Source of the DNA: Thermomonospora echinospora
GTDB lineage: Bacteria > Actinomycetota > Actinomycetes > Streptosporangiales > Streptosporangiaceae
DNA: 64,000 nt
Direction of reading: 5' to 3'
Assembly: GCF_900108175.1 (NCBI RefSeq)
Contig: NZ_FNVO01000002.1
Coordinates: forward strand, 311,051 to 375,050
In this document: positions 50,734 to 59,334 of the stretch, piece by piece
How the letters are laid out: each line of letters starts with the position of its first letter
How positions within the stretch are numbered: position 1 is the first letter of the stretch
Program-made: the position numbers and the translations under genes
The notes under the pieces: model-generated
What the model was told of the DNA's origin: nothing
What the model saw: the letters and a program-made list of their open reading frames with translations, nothing else
Database searches by the model: none

Positions 50734-51164
50734 CTCCCCATCCTCACGCAGGCGGGGCGACGGCGTCCGCCGCACCCCATGACCGCCCGCGCTGAACGGC
50801 CGGCACCTCGTTCGCCTCCCCATCGGCGCACCTGGCGTACGGCACCGGCTCGCCGTTCCCGGGTCGCCGTCCCGCCCCCTCGGGGCACCTCGTTCGCCGG
50901 AATGATCAACGGTTGCCGGTCCGCGCCGGCCACGGCGATCAAAGCCCGCCGACGCACGGGACCGCACGGGCGAAATCCCCCAACGCACCCTTGCACGGCA
51001 CAAGCTTCGATAAGAATCCAAAAATTCGCACTTTCATGATCTTTTTATGAGTACGGCCATTTACCCGATTCCAGGGTTTTTGCGGCTGTACTCTGTCGGC
51101 CGACACGGGGTTTTGTGCGCGGCTGTCCAGAAATGCCGCAACGGGGCCGATCAACCAAAGGATC
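50734..51164. other. Non-coding region with AT-rich promoter part
   Basis: I see no gene in these 431 bp. The stretch 51000-51110 is markedly AT-rich for this genome (AAAAATTCGCACTTTCATGAT and nearby runs). TACTCT at 51090 is a possible -10 for the secreted peptidase gene at 51165. The left part is the promoter region of the leftward oxidoreductase. Confidence 0.5.
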
Positions 51165-52262
51165 ATGATGCAGAGAAGGACAGCGCGTGCCCAGATGGCC
51201 GCGAAACAGCACCGGGGGAAAATCTCACTCCTGATCATCGCCGTGATGGCCGTCGTCGCGGGGGTGTCCACGGCCATGGCCACCGGAGCGGCGGCCGCTC
51301 CGTCGGCGGACGGGCCGCCGAGCCTCACGCTCGTCGCCCCCGGGGCCGGACAGGCCCAAAAGGCGTCGGAGCCGTGCTTTTCGGGCGGCACGGTATGCCA
51401 CAGCACGAATCCCGACGTGACCCTGCGGCTGCACAGCAACGGCGACACCTCCGGCTGCACCTTCCACGGCACCTTCAACTGGGGTGACGGGACGAGCACG
51501 AATTACAACGTCTCCGGAGGGCCGAACGGCAAGGTCCTGATTTCCAGAACGCACCATTACAGGGTTCCGGGCGTCTACCACGGCACCTGGAACGCGGTCG
51601 TGGACAGCGGCGCCGGCTGCTACTCCAGTTCGGGGACCTTCCAGTTCACCCTGGACTGCGGCCCCACCCAGCAGAGCGGACCGGCCTGGACCTCACGGTT
51701 CCCCACCAGCCGCGCGGTGGCCGACCTGGGCAACGCCTTCGAAAGCGACGCGACCGCGTTCATCCGCGCCATGCGGCAAGCAGGGATCAAGGTCACCGTC
51801 CACGCCACGTACCGCCCGCCGCAGCGCGCCTACCTGATGCACTACAGCTGGCTGATCGCCAAGCGGCGGATCAACCCCGAGAACGTCCCGGCCTTCAAGC
51901 CCACCGGCCGGCAGCAGTCCGTGGACATCTGCTGGGTCCGCGTCAAGGACGGCAAGACGGACCTGGCAGCCTCCGTCGCCGCCGCCCAGAGCATGGTCAA
52001 CGCGTTCGGCATCGACCCCGAACTCACGGTCGCACCCGCGCTCACCAGCCGGCACACCACCCGCCAGGCGATCGACATGAGCACCACCTGGAGCGCCCGC
52101 AGCATCACCATCCGCAACGCCGCCGGGCGCGCGGTCACCATCAACACCACTCCGCACACCGCCCTGAACGCCCGCCTAATCGCGGTCGGGGCCACCTACG
52201 ACGTCATCCACTTCCGCCCACCCGTCCGAGACAAGAACCACTGGTCCACCGACGGCCGCTAG
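51165..52262 (+). CDS. Secreted protein with PKD-like and M15/VanY-like peptidase domains
   Basis: A 365-aa protein with a signal peptide (basic start, then LLIIAVMAVVAGVSTAMATG, cleavage after AAAA near 45). A PKD-like domain at about residues 70-155 (TFNWGDGTSTNYNVSGG, HHYRVPGVYHGTWNAVVDSG) contains paired cysteines. A C-terminal domain at about 175-365 has VTVHATYRPPQRAYLMHYSW, SRHTTRQAIDMSTTW (SxH-x5-AxD zinc signature) and IHFRPPVRDKNHWSTDG with the final HW. This pattern fits zinc D-Ala-D-Ala carboxypeptidases or endolysin-type M15 peptidases. It probably trims peptidoglycan outside the cell. ATG 51165 or 51168, with AAAGGATC. Confidence 0.8.
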   Translation: MMQRRTARAQMAAKQHRGKISLLIIAVMAVVAGVSTAMATGAAAAPSADGPPSLTLVAPGAGQAQKASEPCFSGGTVCHSTNPDVTLRLHSNGDTSGCTFHGTFNWGDGTSTNYNVSGGPNGKVLISRTHHYRVPGVYHGTWNAVVDSGAGCYSSSGTFQFTLDCGPTQQSGPAWTSRFPTSRAVADLGNAFESDATAFIRAMRQAGIKVTVHATYRPPQRAYLMHYSWLIAKRRINPENVPAFKPTGRQQSVDICWVRVKDGKTDLAASVAAAQSMVNAFGIDPELTVAPALTSRHTTRQAIDMSTTWSARSITIRNAAGRAVTINTTPHTALNARLIAVGATYDVIHFRPPVRDKNHWSTDGR

Positions 52263-52268
52263 CAGAGG

Positions 52269-52300
52269 GGAAGGCCCGGCCCGCCATGGCCGGGCCTTCC
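52269..52300 (+). terminator. Strong hairpin terminator after the secreted peptidase gene
   Basis: GGAAGGCCCGGC (52269-52280) pairs perfectly with GCCGGGCCTTCC (52289-52300) around an 8-nt loop, 7 bp after the stop. There is no T-tract. Confidence 0.8.
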
Positions 52301-52476
52301 GCCCGTCCGCGTACGACCTCTGACCGACCCGGCGAACGGCCGGGCACCTTACCCGGATCCCTCGCCTCAGCCGCCCGCAGTCGCCGACGACAGGCACGGC
52401 TCTCACATGTAAGCGCGACGCCAAGACCTGCCGCTCACCAAGCCCACCAGGATCCGTGGCCCAGCCCCGCGCAGGG

Positions 52477-52510
52477 TGTTCGGTGTTCGGTACGTACCGA
52501 ACACCGAACA
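52477..52510. repeat. Perfect 34-bp palindrome built of doubled TGTTCGG half-sites
   Basis: The sequence is two TGTTCGG units, then TACGTA, then two CCGAACA units, with no mismatch. It lies alone in the 536-bp gap between the peptidase and the DGPF-protein gene. It is too symmetrical to be chance and too short on T residues to be an ordinary terminator. Confidence 0.9.
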
Positions 52511-52718
52511 GACGACGAGGTCTGGCGCCTGTGTCCGTCCGGGTGGCTCCAGGCTTCACCGGCCTTGCGTCCATTCCGGTCCTGAACCCGTCGCAGGGCG
52601 GCCCGTACCATCGGCTGACGGGCGATCCCGCAGTCGCCATGGCCCTGCGCCGCTTCCCGCGGCACGCCGGGTTCTCCGGCAACGGGGCGAGGCGTTCCGA
52701 AGAAAATCCGCAGGGGCG

Positions 52719-52745
52719 TGTCGATGCGGCCCTGTCCCGTTCGTC
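52719..52745 (+). promoter_or_regulatory. ECF42-type promoter upstream of the DGPF gene
   Basis: TGTCGA (52719-52724), a 17-bp spacer and CGTC (52742-52745) match the reported ECF42 target motif (TGTCGA in the -35 region, CGA/TC in the -10 region). It precedes a gene of the DGPF family whose neighbour is an ECF42-type sigma factor. Confidence 0.7.
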
Positions 52746-52798
52746 TTCATGGCGTACGGCGACCCCGCCGCACAAGGACACGACACAGGAGCCAGACC

Positions 52799-53149
52799 GT
52801 GAAGTACATGCTGCTGATCCACAGTGCCGCCACGGACCAGGCGGCGGCCTGCGAGTCCTCCTTCGAGGACTGGCAGGTCTACGACAAGGCCGTGAAGGAG
52901 GCGGGGATCCTGGTGGACGCGCACTCGCTGGCGGACCTGACCACCGCCACCACCGTCCGGGTCGATCCGTCCGGTGAGCGGGCCATCACCACGGACGGGC
53001 CGTTCGCCGAGACCCGCGAGGTCCTCGGCGGCTACTACGTCATCGACGTGCCGGACCTCGACGTCGCGCTGGACTGGGCCGCCCGCTGCCCCGGTGCGCG
53101 CGACGGCGGGTCGGTCGTGGTGCGGCCGATCGCCGACTTCGGGGCCTGA
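52799..53149 (+). CDS. YCII-related DGPF-domain protein
   Basis: A 116-aa protein with the family's namesake motif TTDGPFAETREVLGGYYVIDV and the N-terminal strand KYMLLIHSA. DGPF proteins are dimeric alpha/beta-barrels of unknown chemistry that are genetically linked to ECF42 sigma factors. The GTG start (52799) has CAGGAGCCAGACC. The sigma factor gene begins 5 bp after its stop, and a fitting ECF42 promoter lies 54 bp upstream of the start. It is therefore a likely direct target of its own sigma factor. Confidence 0.93.
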   Translation: MKYMLLIHSAATDQAAACESSFEDWQVYDKAVKEAGILVDAHSLADLTTATTVRVDPSGERAITTDGPFAETREVLGGYYVIDVPDLDVALDWAARCPGARDGGSVVVRPIADFGA

Positions 53150-53154
53150 CCGCG

Positions 53155-54417
53155 ATGGACGGGCGGGTCGCCGAGACCATGACGTCCGTGGAGGCGATGT
53201 TCCGCGAGGAGCGCGGCCGGCTGCTGGCCTCCCTCGTCCGGCGCTTCGGCGACCTGGACCTGGCCGAGGAGGTCGCCTCCGAGGCGATCGAGGCGGCGCT
53301 GGTGCACTGGCCGGTCGACGGCGTCCCGGCCAGCCCCGGCGCCTGGCTGCTGACCACGGCCCGGCGCAAGGCCGTCGACCGGCTGCGGCGGGACCGGACC
53401 TACGCCGCCCGGCTCGCCGTCCTGCAGGTGGAGGTGGACCGGGCCGGGCCCGCCCCGCCCGCGGACGCCGACGGCGACCTGCCCGACGAGCGGCTGCAGC
53501 TGTTCTTCACCTGCGCCCACCCGGCCCTTCCCGCCGAGGACCGCGCGGCGCTGACCCTGCGCTGCCTCGCCGGGCTGACGACAGCCGAGGTCGCGCGGGC
53601 CTTTCTCGTCCCGTCCGCGACGATGGCCCAGCGGATCGTGCGGGCCAAGCGGAAGATCCGCCAAGCCCGCATCCCGTTCCGCGTGCCCGGCGCGGACGAG
53701 TTGCCACAACGGCTGCCAGGGGTGCTCCAGGTCCTCTACTCGATCTTCACCGAGGGGTACGCGGCCAGCTCGGGTCCGGACCTGCAGCGGCCGGGCCTCG
53801 CCGAGGAGGCCGCCCGGCTGGCGCGGATACTGCGCCGGCTGCTGCCCGCCGAGCGGGAGGTCGCCGGGTTGCTCGGGCTGATGCTGCTGGTCCATGCGCG
53901 ACGCGACGCCCGGACCGGGCCGGACGGCGGGCTCGTGCTGCTGGAGGACCAGGACCGCGGCCGGTGGGACCGCGCGATGATCGAGGAGGGTCGCGGGCTG
54001 GTGCTCGCCGCACTGACCGGCGGCCCGCCCGGCCCGTACGGGGTGCAGGCCGCGATCGCCGCCCTGCACGACGAGGCCGCGGACGTGGCGACCACCGACT
54101 GGCCGCAGATCGTGGCGCTCTACGACGTGCTGCTCGCTCTCACGCCGTCCCCGGTCGTGGCGCTGAACCGGGCCGCGGCGGTGGCGATGCGCGACGGTCC
54201 GGAGGCGGGCTTGGCGCTGCTCGACGAACTGGCCGGCGAGCCGCGGCTGCGCGGCCATCACCCCTACCCGGCCGCCCGGGCAGACCTGCTGCACCGGCTC
54301 GGCCGGTTCCACGAGGCCGCGGCGGCCTACCGGGAGGCGCTCGACCTCGCCGGCACCGAACCCGAACGGGCACACCTGCGGCGCAGGCTGAACGCGATCG
54401 AGGAGGCCGGCGCATGA
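53155..54417 (+). CDS. ECF42-type RNA polymerase sigma factor with C-terminal TPR-like extension
   Basis: A 420-aa sigma factor. Region 2 is at residues 15-80 (MFREERGRLLASLVRRFGDL, LDLAEEVASEAIEAAL) and region 4 at about 120-175 (RAALTLRCLAGLTTAEVARA, FLVPSATMAQRIVRAKRKIR). A long helical extension to residue 420 contains TPR-like repeats (PVVALNRAAAVAMRDGPEAG, YPAARADLLHRLGRFHEAAA). This extension is characteristic of ECF42, replaces an anti-sigma factor and is needed for activity. Its partner DGPF gene is directly upstream. Confidence 0.94.
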   Translation: MDGRVAETMTSVEAMFREERGRLLASLVRRFGDLDLAEEVASEAIEAALVHWPVDGVPASPGAWLLTTARRKAVDRLRRDRTYAARLAVLQVEVDRAGPAPPADADGDLPDERLQLFFTCAHPALPAEDRAALTLRCLAGLTTAEVARAFLVPSATMAQRIVRAKRKIRQARIPFRVPGADELPQRLPGVLQVLYSIFTEGYAASSGPDLQRPGLAEEAARLARILRRLLPAEREVAGLLGLMLLVHARRDARTGPDGGLVLLEDQDRGRWDRAMIEEGRGLVLAALTGGPPGPYGVQAAIAALHDEAADVATTDWPQIVALYDVLLALTPSPVVALNRAAAVAMRDGPEAGLALLDELAGEPRLRGHHPYPAARADLLHRLGRFHEAAAAYREALDLAGTEPERAHLRRRLNAIEEAGA

Positions 54418-54598
54418 CGGCCGCCGGCATCGGCCGCGCCCGGCAAGGCCCCTGGGGACGATAGTCCGCGCCCCTGGTCGGAGCCATGGGCATCGTGGGT
54501 AGGGATGCCGGCGGCGTCCCGGGCCGGGCGGCTCGCGGCGCAGGTGTCCCGGCGTTCGCACCGTTCGGCGAGCGCGGCCAACGATCTCGGAGCCGGCC

Positions 54599-55303
54599 AT
54601 GCCCGTCGCATCGCACGTCGCGTTGGCGGCGGTTGTCGTCGTACTGACGCTGGCCAACGTGCTCAACAACCGCCTGATGCCGTCCGCCTACGTGCTCACC
54701 TCGATCGTCACGACCGTGGTACTGCTGTTCCTGCTCCGGTCGGCCGGCGTCGGCTGGGCCTGTGCGGGGCTCGGCCGCGACTCGGTGCGCCGCGGGCTCA
54801 CCTGGGGGCTGCTCCTCATCGTCGCGGTGGCGGCCTGCTATCTGATGGGTGCGCTGCTTCCGGTGACGCGAGACCTCTTCCTCGACCGGCGGGTGGAAAA
54901 CGCCGGGCCCGGCAGGCTGGCCTTCGAGGTCCTGGTGCGCATACCCGTGGGCACCGTCCTGCTGGAGGAGGTGGCCTTCCGCGGGGTGCTGTACGCCCTG
55001 GTCAGATCCGAGCACGGGGCGGTGTGGGCGACCGTGGTGTCCTCGGGTCTCTTCGGGCTCTGGCACGTCCTGCCCGCCTCCGGCGTCAACACGGTCAATC
55101 CCCTCTTCACCCGGATCTTCGGCGTGGGCTCGCTCGGCACGGTGATAGCCGTGACGGCGGCGGTGGTCGCCATGGCTCTGGCCGGCGTGATCCTGTGCGA
55201 GCTCCAACGCCGCAGCGGCAGCCTGCTCGCACCCGCGGCGCTGCACTGGGCGACCAACGGCCTCGGGTTTGTCACGGCCTACCTGGTCGTCAACTCCCGC
55301 TGA
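54599..55303 (+). CDS. CPBP-family intramembrane metalloprotease
   Basis: A 234-aa polytopic protein with about six TM segments. Motif 1 is LLEEVAFRGVLY (EExxxR), motif 2 GLFGLWHVL (FxxxH), and motif 3 in the last helices LAPAALHWATNG (HxxxN). These are the catalytic Glu, Arg and His of Rce1/CPBP proteases. Substrates are unknown; some members protect producers from bacteriocins. ATG 54599 with GGAGCCGGCC. Its 3-prime end overlaps the convergent LLM gene by 14 bp. The 181-bp gap before it contains no gene. Confidence 0.9.
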   Translation: MPVASHVALAAVVVVLTLANVLNNRLMPSAYVLTSIVTTVVLLFLLRSAGVGWACAGLGRDSVRRGLTWGLLLIVAVAACYLMGALLPVTRDLFLDRRVENAGPGRLAFEVLVRIPVGTVLLEEVAFRGVLYALVRSEHGAVWATVVSSGLFGLWHVLPASGVNTVNPLFTRIFGVGSLGTVIAVTAAVVAMALAGVILCELQRRSGSLLAPAALHWATNGLGFVTAYLVVNSR

Positions 55304-56201
55304 CCTCGCCCCGGCCGGATGAGGCATCCTGCGGAACGAGCGGACGGACCTCTTCGGCGATGAAGCGGACGAAGCCCTCAAGGTCCGGTTCGTCGGCGGT
55401 GGGCTGGAGGACGACGGTGTCGGCCCCGGCGTCGGCCAGCCGCTGGACGGCCTCGGCGATCGCGTCTGCGTTCCCGGCGGCCCGCAGTTCCAGTGTCGAG
55501 GCGTCGTCCCAGCGTTCGAGTTCGGCCTTGAGGCGGGCGACCGCATCCGGCCCGGTCGCCGCGTGAAGGTAGCCGACCACCGTGTGGTGGCCGGTGCGTC
55601 CGCCCTCCCGGCGTCCCTCGTCGATGAGCCGGCGGGCCCGCCGTACTCCGTCGGGAGTGACGCTCGCGTCGAGGATGGTGCCGTCGGCGGCCTCGCCGCT
55701 CAGCCGCAGTGAGCGTGGCCCGGACGCCCCGGCCAGCACCGGGGGCGCTTCGGCGGGCGGCCAGTCGAGGGCGACGCCGTCGAGCTTGACGTAACGGCCG
55801 TCCGTGGTGACCCGTTCGCCCCGCAGCAGCGCCCGCAGCGCCGCCAGATGCTCGCGCAGCAGCGTCATGGGCGAGTCAGCCCGCGCGCCGACCTGCGCCA
55901 TCCAGTCCTGGACGCCGTGGCCGACGCCCAAAACGAAGCGCCCTGGGAACATCCGGTGCAGCGTGGCGGCCTCCATCGCGGTCAGCGCGACGTTCCGCAG
56001 CGGCACCGGGAGCAGGCCGACCCCGACGCGCAGCCGCTGCGTCCAGGCCAGGGCCGCCGCCGCGCTGGCGATGCCGCTTTCGAGGAAGCAGTCCTCCCAC
56101 AGCCACAGCTCTTCCAGGCCCGCCTCGTCGGCCGCGCGGGCCACCTCACGCAGCCGCTCGGGGGGAAACTGGGGCCGGAACACGACACCGAGAGCAGTCA
56201 T
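55290..56201 (-). CDS. LLM-class F420/FMN-dependent oxidoreductase
   Basis: A 303-aa luciferase-like TIM-barrel protein. GVVFRPQFPPERLREVARAA is at the N-terminus, ELWLWEDCFLESGIASAAAA the second segment, RFVLGVGHGVQDWMAQVG the family's GxGxG loop, and VLAGASGPRSLRLSGEAADG the C-terminal cofactor-binding segment. This subgroup (MSMEG_4141-like) generally uses F420, common in actinobacteria. Its substrate is not evident and it appears to be a single-gene unit. ATG 56201 has AGGAAGATCAC upstream. Confidence 0.9.
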   Translation of the reverse strand: MTALGVVFRPQFPPERLREVARAADEAGLEELWLWEDCFLESGIASAAAALAWTQRLRVGVGLLPVPLRNVALTAMEAATLHRMFPGRFVLGVGHGVQDWMAQVGARADSPMTLLREHLAALRALLRGERVTTDGRYVKLDGVALDWPPAEAPPVLAGASGPRSLRLSGEAADGTILDASVTPDGVRRARRLIDEGRREGGRTGHHTVVGYLHAATGPDAVARLKAELERWDDASTLELRAAGNADAIAEAVQRLADAGADTVVLQPTADEPDLEGFVRFIAEEVRPLVPQDASSGRGEVSGS

Positions 56202-56264
56202 GTGATCTTCCTATCGGTCTGCCGCTGGGCGGGCAACGGCTTTGACCGGCGATCCGGCCGGGGC

Positions 56265-56672
56265 TCAGGACGCCTTGGCGAGAACGGCCCGCAGCCCGTC
56301 CATCTCGTCATGCCAGGCCCGGTTGACACCGCCGTCGTCCCAGAGCTGCTGAAGCTCGGAGTCCTCGCCGAGGATGCGGTCGATGGCCTGGACCGCCAGC
56401 GGGCGCAGGTCCGCGGGCAGCTCCGGAACGGGCTTGTCCGGCCCGTAGGCGGAGTCGACCGGCCGCCCGCCCGGGCACTGCGCGGCGATCAGGGCGGCCG
56501 CGGCGACCGCCTCCACGGCGTAGTCGCTGTCGAGATAGTCCTGCTCCGCGAGGACGGCCGTCAGCACCGCCCGGATCGCCGCCGGCCGCTCCTGCTCGGG
56601 AAGGTCGTCCAACCGCCCGGCGAAGTCGGCGGCCGTGTCGTTGTCGAACGGTCCGACGTCCCATGTGCCCAT
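56265..56672 (-). CDS. DUF4259-domain protein
   Basis: A 135-aa protein beginning MGTWDVGPFDNDTAADFAG, the unmistakable DUF4259 opening. ALIAAQCPGG and an all-helical remainder follow, ending DEMDGLRAVLAKAS. The start ATG 56672 is set by the family; a longer frame upstream is not conserved. Function is unknown. DUF4259 genes are often found singly near stress or phage-defence genes, but nothing here supports a role. Confidence 0.9.
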   Translation of the reverse strand: MGTWDVGPFDNDTAADFAGRLDDLPEQERPAAIRAVLTAVLAEQDYLDSDYAVEAVAAAALIAAQCPGGRPVDSAYGPDKPVPELPADLRPLAVQAIDRILGEDSELQQLWDDGGVNRAWHDEMDGLRAVLAKAS

Positions 56673-56823
56673 GTCCGGCTCCTGTCCGTGCCATTGTGAG
56701 GTCCAGCCCGCATGCTGGCAGGAACCGCCGACATTCCGGGATCTCTCCAACCGCCGGTAGGTCTTGGCCGCCTTCGGGGACCGCAGGCGTGCGGCCCGCT
56801 GGAAGGGCCGCTCTGCCGGGGGC

Positions 56824-57678
56824 TCAGCCGGCGGACGGGACTTCGGCGGGGATCCAGATCGGGCGCCAGTCGGCCAGTTCGGTGTAGCGGCGCAGCTCGG
56901 CCAGGCCGCTGAGCCAGCCGGCCCAGGCGGGGTACGGCGGGTTCTGCTCGTCGAAGCCGCTCTGCACGAAGGTGAGGCGGGTCTTGCCGCCGGACTCGGC
57001 CAGCTCCCAGGTGGTGACGCCGACGGCGCCCCAGTCGATGGACATCCCGCGGCCGGGCTCGACGTCGAGGATCTTGGCCGGGTCGGGGTTGTCGAAGCCG
57101 CCCATGGCGAAGCGCCCGCCCTTGTAGGGCTCGATGCCGATGGGGTAGCCGAACCACTCGCTGGCCTTGTGCGAGTCGGTCAGCGCGTCGTAGAGCACCT
57201 CGACCGGCGCGTCGACGATGATCTGCGCTCCAAGCCGCGGCGAGGTGAAGTCGGTCTTGGGGGTGAGCGGGCGGCCCTCCAGGTGGTCGACCAGGTTCGC
57301 GATCGACAGGCACCAGTAGGTCTGCAGCACGCCGCGGATGCTGGCCCCGGTCACCACGTCCTGGAAGTCGAAGTGGGTCTGCGACAGCGTGATGGTCGTG
57401 GCGTCGTCGCCCTCGGGGGCCAGGGCGATCTCGGTGGTGGTCTCCTCGCCGTCCAGCAGCCAGGCGAACCGCAGGGTGCGCTCATCGATGTGCAGCAGCC
57501 GCTGGTGGGGGGCATCGCCCTCGGGCGTGTAGCGGCCCCAGAACTCGTACCGGTGGGGCAGGTCGACCTCGGCGTGCTCGGCCAGCCAGATCCGCAGCCG
57601 CGCGGGGTCGGTCAGGGCCTGGTGGACCTCCTTGAGCGGTGCGGCGGCGCGGGCACGCAGGATCATCGGCTCACTCAT
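56824..57678 (-). CDS. Tandem AHSA1/SRPBCC protein
   Basis: A 284-aa protein with two Aha1-C-like START domains. The first, about residues 5-140, has LKEVHQALTDPARLRIWLAE and the second, about 150-275, has PVEVLYDALTDSHKASEWFG. These domains bind hydrophobic ligands. The ATG (57678) overlaps the ArsR-type regulator stop (ATGA). ArsR plus AHSA1 is a common co-transcribed pair in actinobacteria, in which the regulator controls the SRPBCC protein. Ligand and reaction are unknown. Confidence 0.9.
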   Translation of the reverse strand: MSEPMILRARAAAPLKEVHQALTDPARLRIWLAEHAEVDLPHRYEFWGRYTPEGDAPHQRLLHIDERTLRFAWLLDGEETTTEIALAPEGDDATTITLSQTHFDFQDVVTGASIRGVLQTYWCLSIANLVDHLEGRPLTPKTDFTSPRLGAQIIVDAPVEVLYDALTDSHKASEWFGYPIGIEPYKGGRFAMGGFDNPDPAKILDVEPGRGMSIDWGAVGVTTWELAESGGKTRLTFVQSGFDEQNPPYPAWAGWLSGLAELRRYTELADWRPIWIPAEVPSAG

Positions 57679-58228
57679 CGGCTTCTCCCTTGGGGTAACA
57701 GGCCACGACGAGCTTGAAGGCGTCGCCTTCCTCTCCGCCGTAGCGGGTGAACAGGTCCTGCAGGACGGTCTGCATGTCGTTGAGGAACTCGCCGCGCCGC
57801 TCGGGCGGGACGTGGATGTGACCGGAGACCCCGATCGACGGCAGCTCGGGCGCGGTCCGGTCGAGCGCGGCGATGTCGGCCTGGACCTCCTCCATCAGGT
57901 CCAGCAGGTAGCCCAGCGTCAGCTCGTCGCGCGCCCTGCGGGGACCGAGCCGGCCGACCAGCCCGGGAGACATCCAGTAGGAACGGGCCGTCGCCTGGTA
58001 GATGCCCTCGCTGACCCCGCGCACCCTGCGCTCGGCCACCTTGGTCACCAGGCCCGCCTCCACCAGCCGTTTGACGTGGTAGTAGACCCGCTGCGGGGTC
58101 TGTTCCAGCCGCTCACCGACCTCGGTGCAGGTGCGGGGCTCGGCCAACTGCCGCAGCACCTCGATGCGCTGCGGCTTGAGCAGCGCCTCGGCCTGCTCGA
58201 TCCGGTCCAGGTACAGCACGTCTCTCAT
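57671..58228 (-). CDS. ArsR/HTH_20-type regulator with long C-terminal domain
   Basis: A 185-aa winged-helix protein. The DNA-binding domain is at about residues 8-85 (EALLKPQRIEVLRQLAEPRT, CTEVGERLEQTPQRVYYHVK, RLVEAGLVTKV). A C-terminal part of 100 residues contains a helical dimer arm. It has no Cys-rich metal site, so the signal is probably an organic ligand or the AHSA1 partner. ATG 58228. The upstream region has a TTGACA -35 and an AT-rich palindrome, consistent with autoregulation. Confidence 0.9.
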   Translation of the reverse strand: MRDVLYLDRIEQAEALLKPQRIEVLRQLAEPRTCTEVGERLEQTPQRVYYHVKRLVEAGLVTKVAERRVRGVSEGIYQATARSYWMSPGLVGRLGPRRARDELTLGYLLDLMEEVQADIAALDRTAPELPSIGVSGHIHVPPERRGEFLNDMQTVLQDLFTRYGGEEGDAFKLVVACYPKGEADE

Positions 58229-58250
58229 CGCAAAAGAAACTTTGAACGTA

Positions 58251-58267
58251 AAAATCGATTTTGTCAA
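58251..58267 (-). promoter_or_regulatory. ArsR gene promoter with palindrome AAAATCGATTTT
   Basis: A perfect consensus -35 TTGACA lies on the minus strand (58262-58267). It is adjoined by the 12-bp perfect palindrome AAAATCGATTTT at 58251-58262. The palindrome lies in the spacer before a weak -10 (CAAAGT), a usual operator position for an autorepressing ArsR. Confidence 0.55.
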
Positions 58268-58441
58268 TGGGCGATGCGGAGCCGCACGGCAGGCGCCGGC
58301 ACGGCCGGCTCCCCGCGCCCCCGGAACGGATCGGTGGGGCGGGTCTGCCGCCGACGGGATCGGGTACGGCTCTGCGCGCCCTCGGGACGGATCGGGCGGA
58401 TTCGCGCCGGACTGTCGTACCCCCTCGTTAGATTGCGCGCT

Positions 58442-59266
58442 ATGCCTGATCTGCATGCCGATCCGTTCGACGCGCTGCCGTCCGGTCTGCCGCCGGGACG
58501 CCTGGTCGTCCCGGATGACGACTTCACCGACGGGGAATGGACGGGCGGGGCCGTTCTGTGGGTGTCGGACGAGCCGACGCCGGACGCCGCCCGGCACTGG
58601 CTGCGGCTGTTCGAGATCCGGGACAAGACCGGCCTGTACCCGCTGCTGCTGGAGACCCTGAAGGGGGAGCCCACCCGGCCCTGGCACGACGGCGAGCTCG
58701 ACGTCCCCGCTCCGGTCGGCAGCATCGACGTGCTGACCGCGGTGGGGGTGCTGCGCCGGTTCTGGGAGTCGGTGACGGAGGAGCTGCCCGGGGACGCCGG
58801 CGAGGACGAGCAGGTCGACGACTCCGGCGTCCCCCGTGGCCCGTGGCCCGGCCTGGCCCCGCCGGGGGAGCCGGGCCGCGACCCGGACGCGGTGGCGCGG
58901 GAGTACGTCCAGGCCCGCTACACCGGGGAGAAGCTGCTGCTGGGGCTGGTGCCCGCCGCGCGGGGCGCGGACACCCTCGCCCGGACGGGCTGGCAGGGGC
59001 CCGCCAACCACACCGGTGACGTCCAGGAGATCTCGGCCGTGGTCCGCTCCTGGGAGGACCGGTTCGGGGCGCGGGTGGTGGCGGTCGGCTTCGCCACCCT
59101 CGACCTGTCCGTCGCCGCTCCCCCGGCGACGGCCGACCAGGCCCTGGGGGTCGCCGCCGAGCACCACGCGTTCTGTCCCGACAACGTCTGGCAGAACAGC
59201 GACGGCTTCACCGAGTACGCTGGGCGGCTGATCGGCGCGGGCAATTGGTCCTTCTGGTGGGACTGA
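58442..59266 (+). CDS. DUF4253-domain protein
   Basis: A 274-aa protein. The C-terminal half is the DUF4253 domain (WEDRFGARVVAVGFATLDLS, AAEHHAFCPDNVWQ, ending WSFWWD). The N-terminal half is rich in acidic and Trp residues (WLRLFEIRDKTGLYPLLLE). ATG 58442 has no clear ribosome site, but TAGATT sits 10 bp upstream, suggesting a leaderless or nearly leaderless transcript. DUF4253 has no known activity; some members resemble immunity proteins. It is divergent from the ArsR gene and 68 bp before the TerD gene. Confidence 0.88.
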   Translation: MPDLHADPFDALPSGLPPGRLVVPDDDFTDGEWTGGAVLWVSDEPTPDAARHWLRLFEIRDKTGLYPLLLETLKGEPTRPWHDGELDVPAPVGSIDVLTAVGVLRRFWESVTEELPGDAGEDEQVDDSGVPRGPWPGLAPPGEPGRDPDAVAREYVQARYTGEKLLLGLVPAARGADTLARTGWQGPANHTGDVQEISAVVRSWEDRFGARVVAVGFATLDLSVAAPPATADQALGVAAEHHAFCPDNVWQNSDGFTEYAGRLIGAGNWSFWWD

Positions 59267-59334
59267 CATGCCGCGGGGAACCGTCGCGCCGGGCGGCCCG
59301 TTGACGCAGTACCCGACAATACGAGGAGAACCCC

